Below, piece by piece: positions 62,728 through 64,000 of a stretch of DNA of 64,000 nucleotides. The notes beneath the pieces were generated by a model. It searched no databases and was not told the DNA's origin. It worked only from the letters and a program-made list of their open reading frames with translations. Each line of letters begins with the position of its first letter. The first letter of the stretch is position 1. A program made the position numbers and the translations under genes. The DNA is from Elysia chlorotica (Eukaryota > Mollusca > Gastropoda > Plakobranchidae). The stretch is taken from assembly GCA_003991915.1 (NCBI GenBank), contig RQTK01000007.1, forward strand, positions 422,056 through 486,055, written 5' to 3'.

Positions 62728-63805
62728 CTTTATTATGTTGCTTTGAACATTTCCCATGTCGCTTGCATTGATCACGATGAATCAAAATATTTATGACTTT
62801 GTTGATACTGACCATGCATAAAATCATTTTTGTTGTTTTTTCAATCTGTCGATATAAAAAAAGAATAAATGATATTGAAAGAAATTCCTCTTACTTTAGG
62901 TTCATAGTTATTGTGTCATTGTTTTGCGTTTCTTTTCGTTAACGTTTTGTTTATTTGTTATTTGTTGCTTTTGTTTTGTTGGTTTTTGCATTGTTTTGCT
63001 TTATTGAGTATCAGTTTTGTATCAGAGGCGAATGCCATTTGCTCCATGTCTCATAAATCTATTTCTAATTTCGAATATGCAATAATAAAGGGGGGGGGGA
63101 GTTCTCAGGTGGCTCTTGTGAAAAAAACACTGTATATTATTATGTTTATGTTTGGGGAAGAAATATAACGGCGACATCGTAAATACAATAATGTTTTTGG
63201 AGAAAAAATTATGAACTTAGAATTAAGACACTATATTTTTGGAAACATGCATGCATATTTTGAACAGGTTTACTGCTTCAAAAGATGTTTTAGAGGTTAG
63301 ATAAACCATAAGCGTTGGATTTTCAATTTTTCGAGGCTTTTAAGTGGAAATAATTTGACGCATATTTTTTTAGTCAACAGGCATCAAAAGGGTTTTTTTT
63401 TAAAGATCAATGCATGAACTCATCAACATACTGTATTATAGTTTTTGAGCACACAGTCAAAGGTTTTCCCTTTTTACAGACTTATTTAATGATGTAACAC
63501 GGTACGTAAACCTAACAATTAAATACCAGATTTTTTCATCAAAATGTCAAAATTTAGTGAACATCGATTTTATTTCGACGTTTGAATTTCCTTCTCCACA
63601 GCCAAATGATATCCTTTTGTTACTCTAGGAAGGCGGTGAAAATTTTTTTGTAAAGCTGTACGCTACAGGAAATTATTCTTGTCCGTTTCTTCTTTGTCTT
63701 TTATCAGTTAACATTACGAATAAGCTTATGAGTTTCAATGTGCATTATAATTTATGTTTTTGTTTCAACCAGCATGTGCCTGCAGTAATCGATAGTTACA
63801 TTATA

Positions 63806-63875
<70 letters not shown>

Positions 63876-63924
63876 CGATACGGTTGATATTTCAGATGAT
63901 GATGGTGATGATGATGATAATAAT

Positions 63925-63992
<68 letters not shown>

Positions 63993-64000
63993 TAATAATA
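63806..64000 (+). repeat. (GAT)n then (AAT)n microsatellites
   Basis: About 22 GAT units to 63873, an imperfect interval, then AAT units from about 63917 running off the window end. Confidence 0.97.

Larger units (their letters stand above)
57791..63805. other. Receptor 3' flank, no further gene seen
   Basis: The first several hundred bases are probably the receptor 3' UTR. Beyond that I see AT-rich non-coding DNA with listed homopolymers and (GA)n. A slightly GC-richer stretch at 59280-59380 is unexplained. Confidence 0.55.

Overview
The window is animal nuclear DNA, AT-rich, intron- and repeat-rich, with one confidently identified protein-coding gene. The best fit is a mollusc, probably a gastropod. 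The gene product is a 5-HT1-class serotonin receptor resembling the gastropod receptors as I remember them. The surroundings carry tRNA-derived SINEs, decayed non-LTR and Penelope-type retroelements and extremely dense (GA/CT)n microsatellites. The species cannot be fixed from sequence alone.

Layout. Positions 1-6500: non-coding, with (CT)n, (TAG)n and (GA)n arrays and one weak coding-like patch near 1.6-1.9 kb. Positions 6534-9425: a 2.9-kb inverted repeat with arms of about 1.25-1.6 kb, centred on a (TAG)n/(CTA)n hairpin near 7.8 kb. Positions 9.4-21 kb: non-coding, with several tRNA-derived SINEs (12.2, 15.0 and 18.3 kb), a diverged duplication at 19 kb and many microsatellites. Positions 21-25.8 kb: a 29-bp minisatellite, two frameshifted LINE remnants on the minus strand (22.4-23.0 and 24.5-24.8 kb) and a two-module tRNA SINE (25.65-25.81 kb). 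Positions 26-41.5 kb: mostly unique, gene-free sequence with one strong CTCF-like site (26.7 kb), a 36-bp minisatellite with a built-in dyad (34.1 kb), and several higher-GC islands that look like candidate regulatory elements. Positions 41.5-42.1 kb: a decayed Penelope-type reverse transcriptase fragment, followed by a 40-bp direct-repeat pair. Positions 49.3-49.9 kb: a (TATG)n array interrupted by a 278-base assembly gap. Positions 56.1-57.8 kb: the serotonin receptor, its coding sequence in one exon, preceded by a likely 5'-UTR splice acceptor and a 30-codon upstream ORF. Positions 57.8-64 kb: non-coding, ending in (GAT)n and (AAT)n arrays.

The receptor is the only gene, so there is no operon-like co-operation to describe. 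The tens of kilobases upstream are plausibly its 5' intron(s) and/or regulatory landscape, but this is inference. The most notable observations are the large inverted repeat, the replacement of the conserved Tyr5.58 by Asn in the receptor, the upstream ORF, the two-module SINE family and a possible hammerhead-ribozyme-like motif at 54.75 kb.
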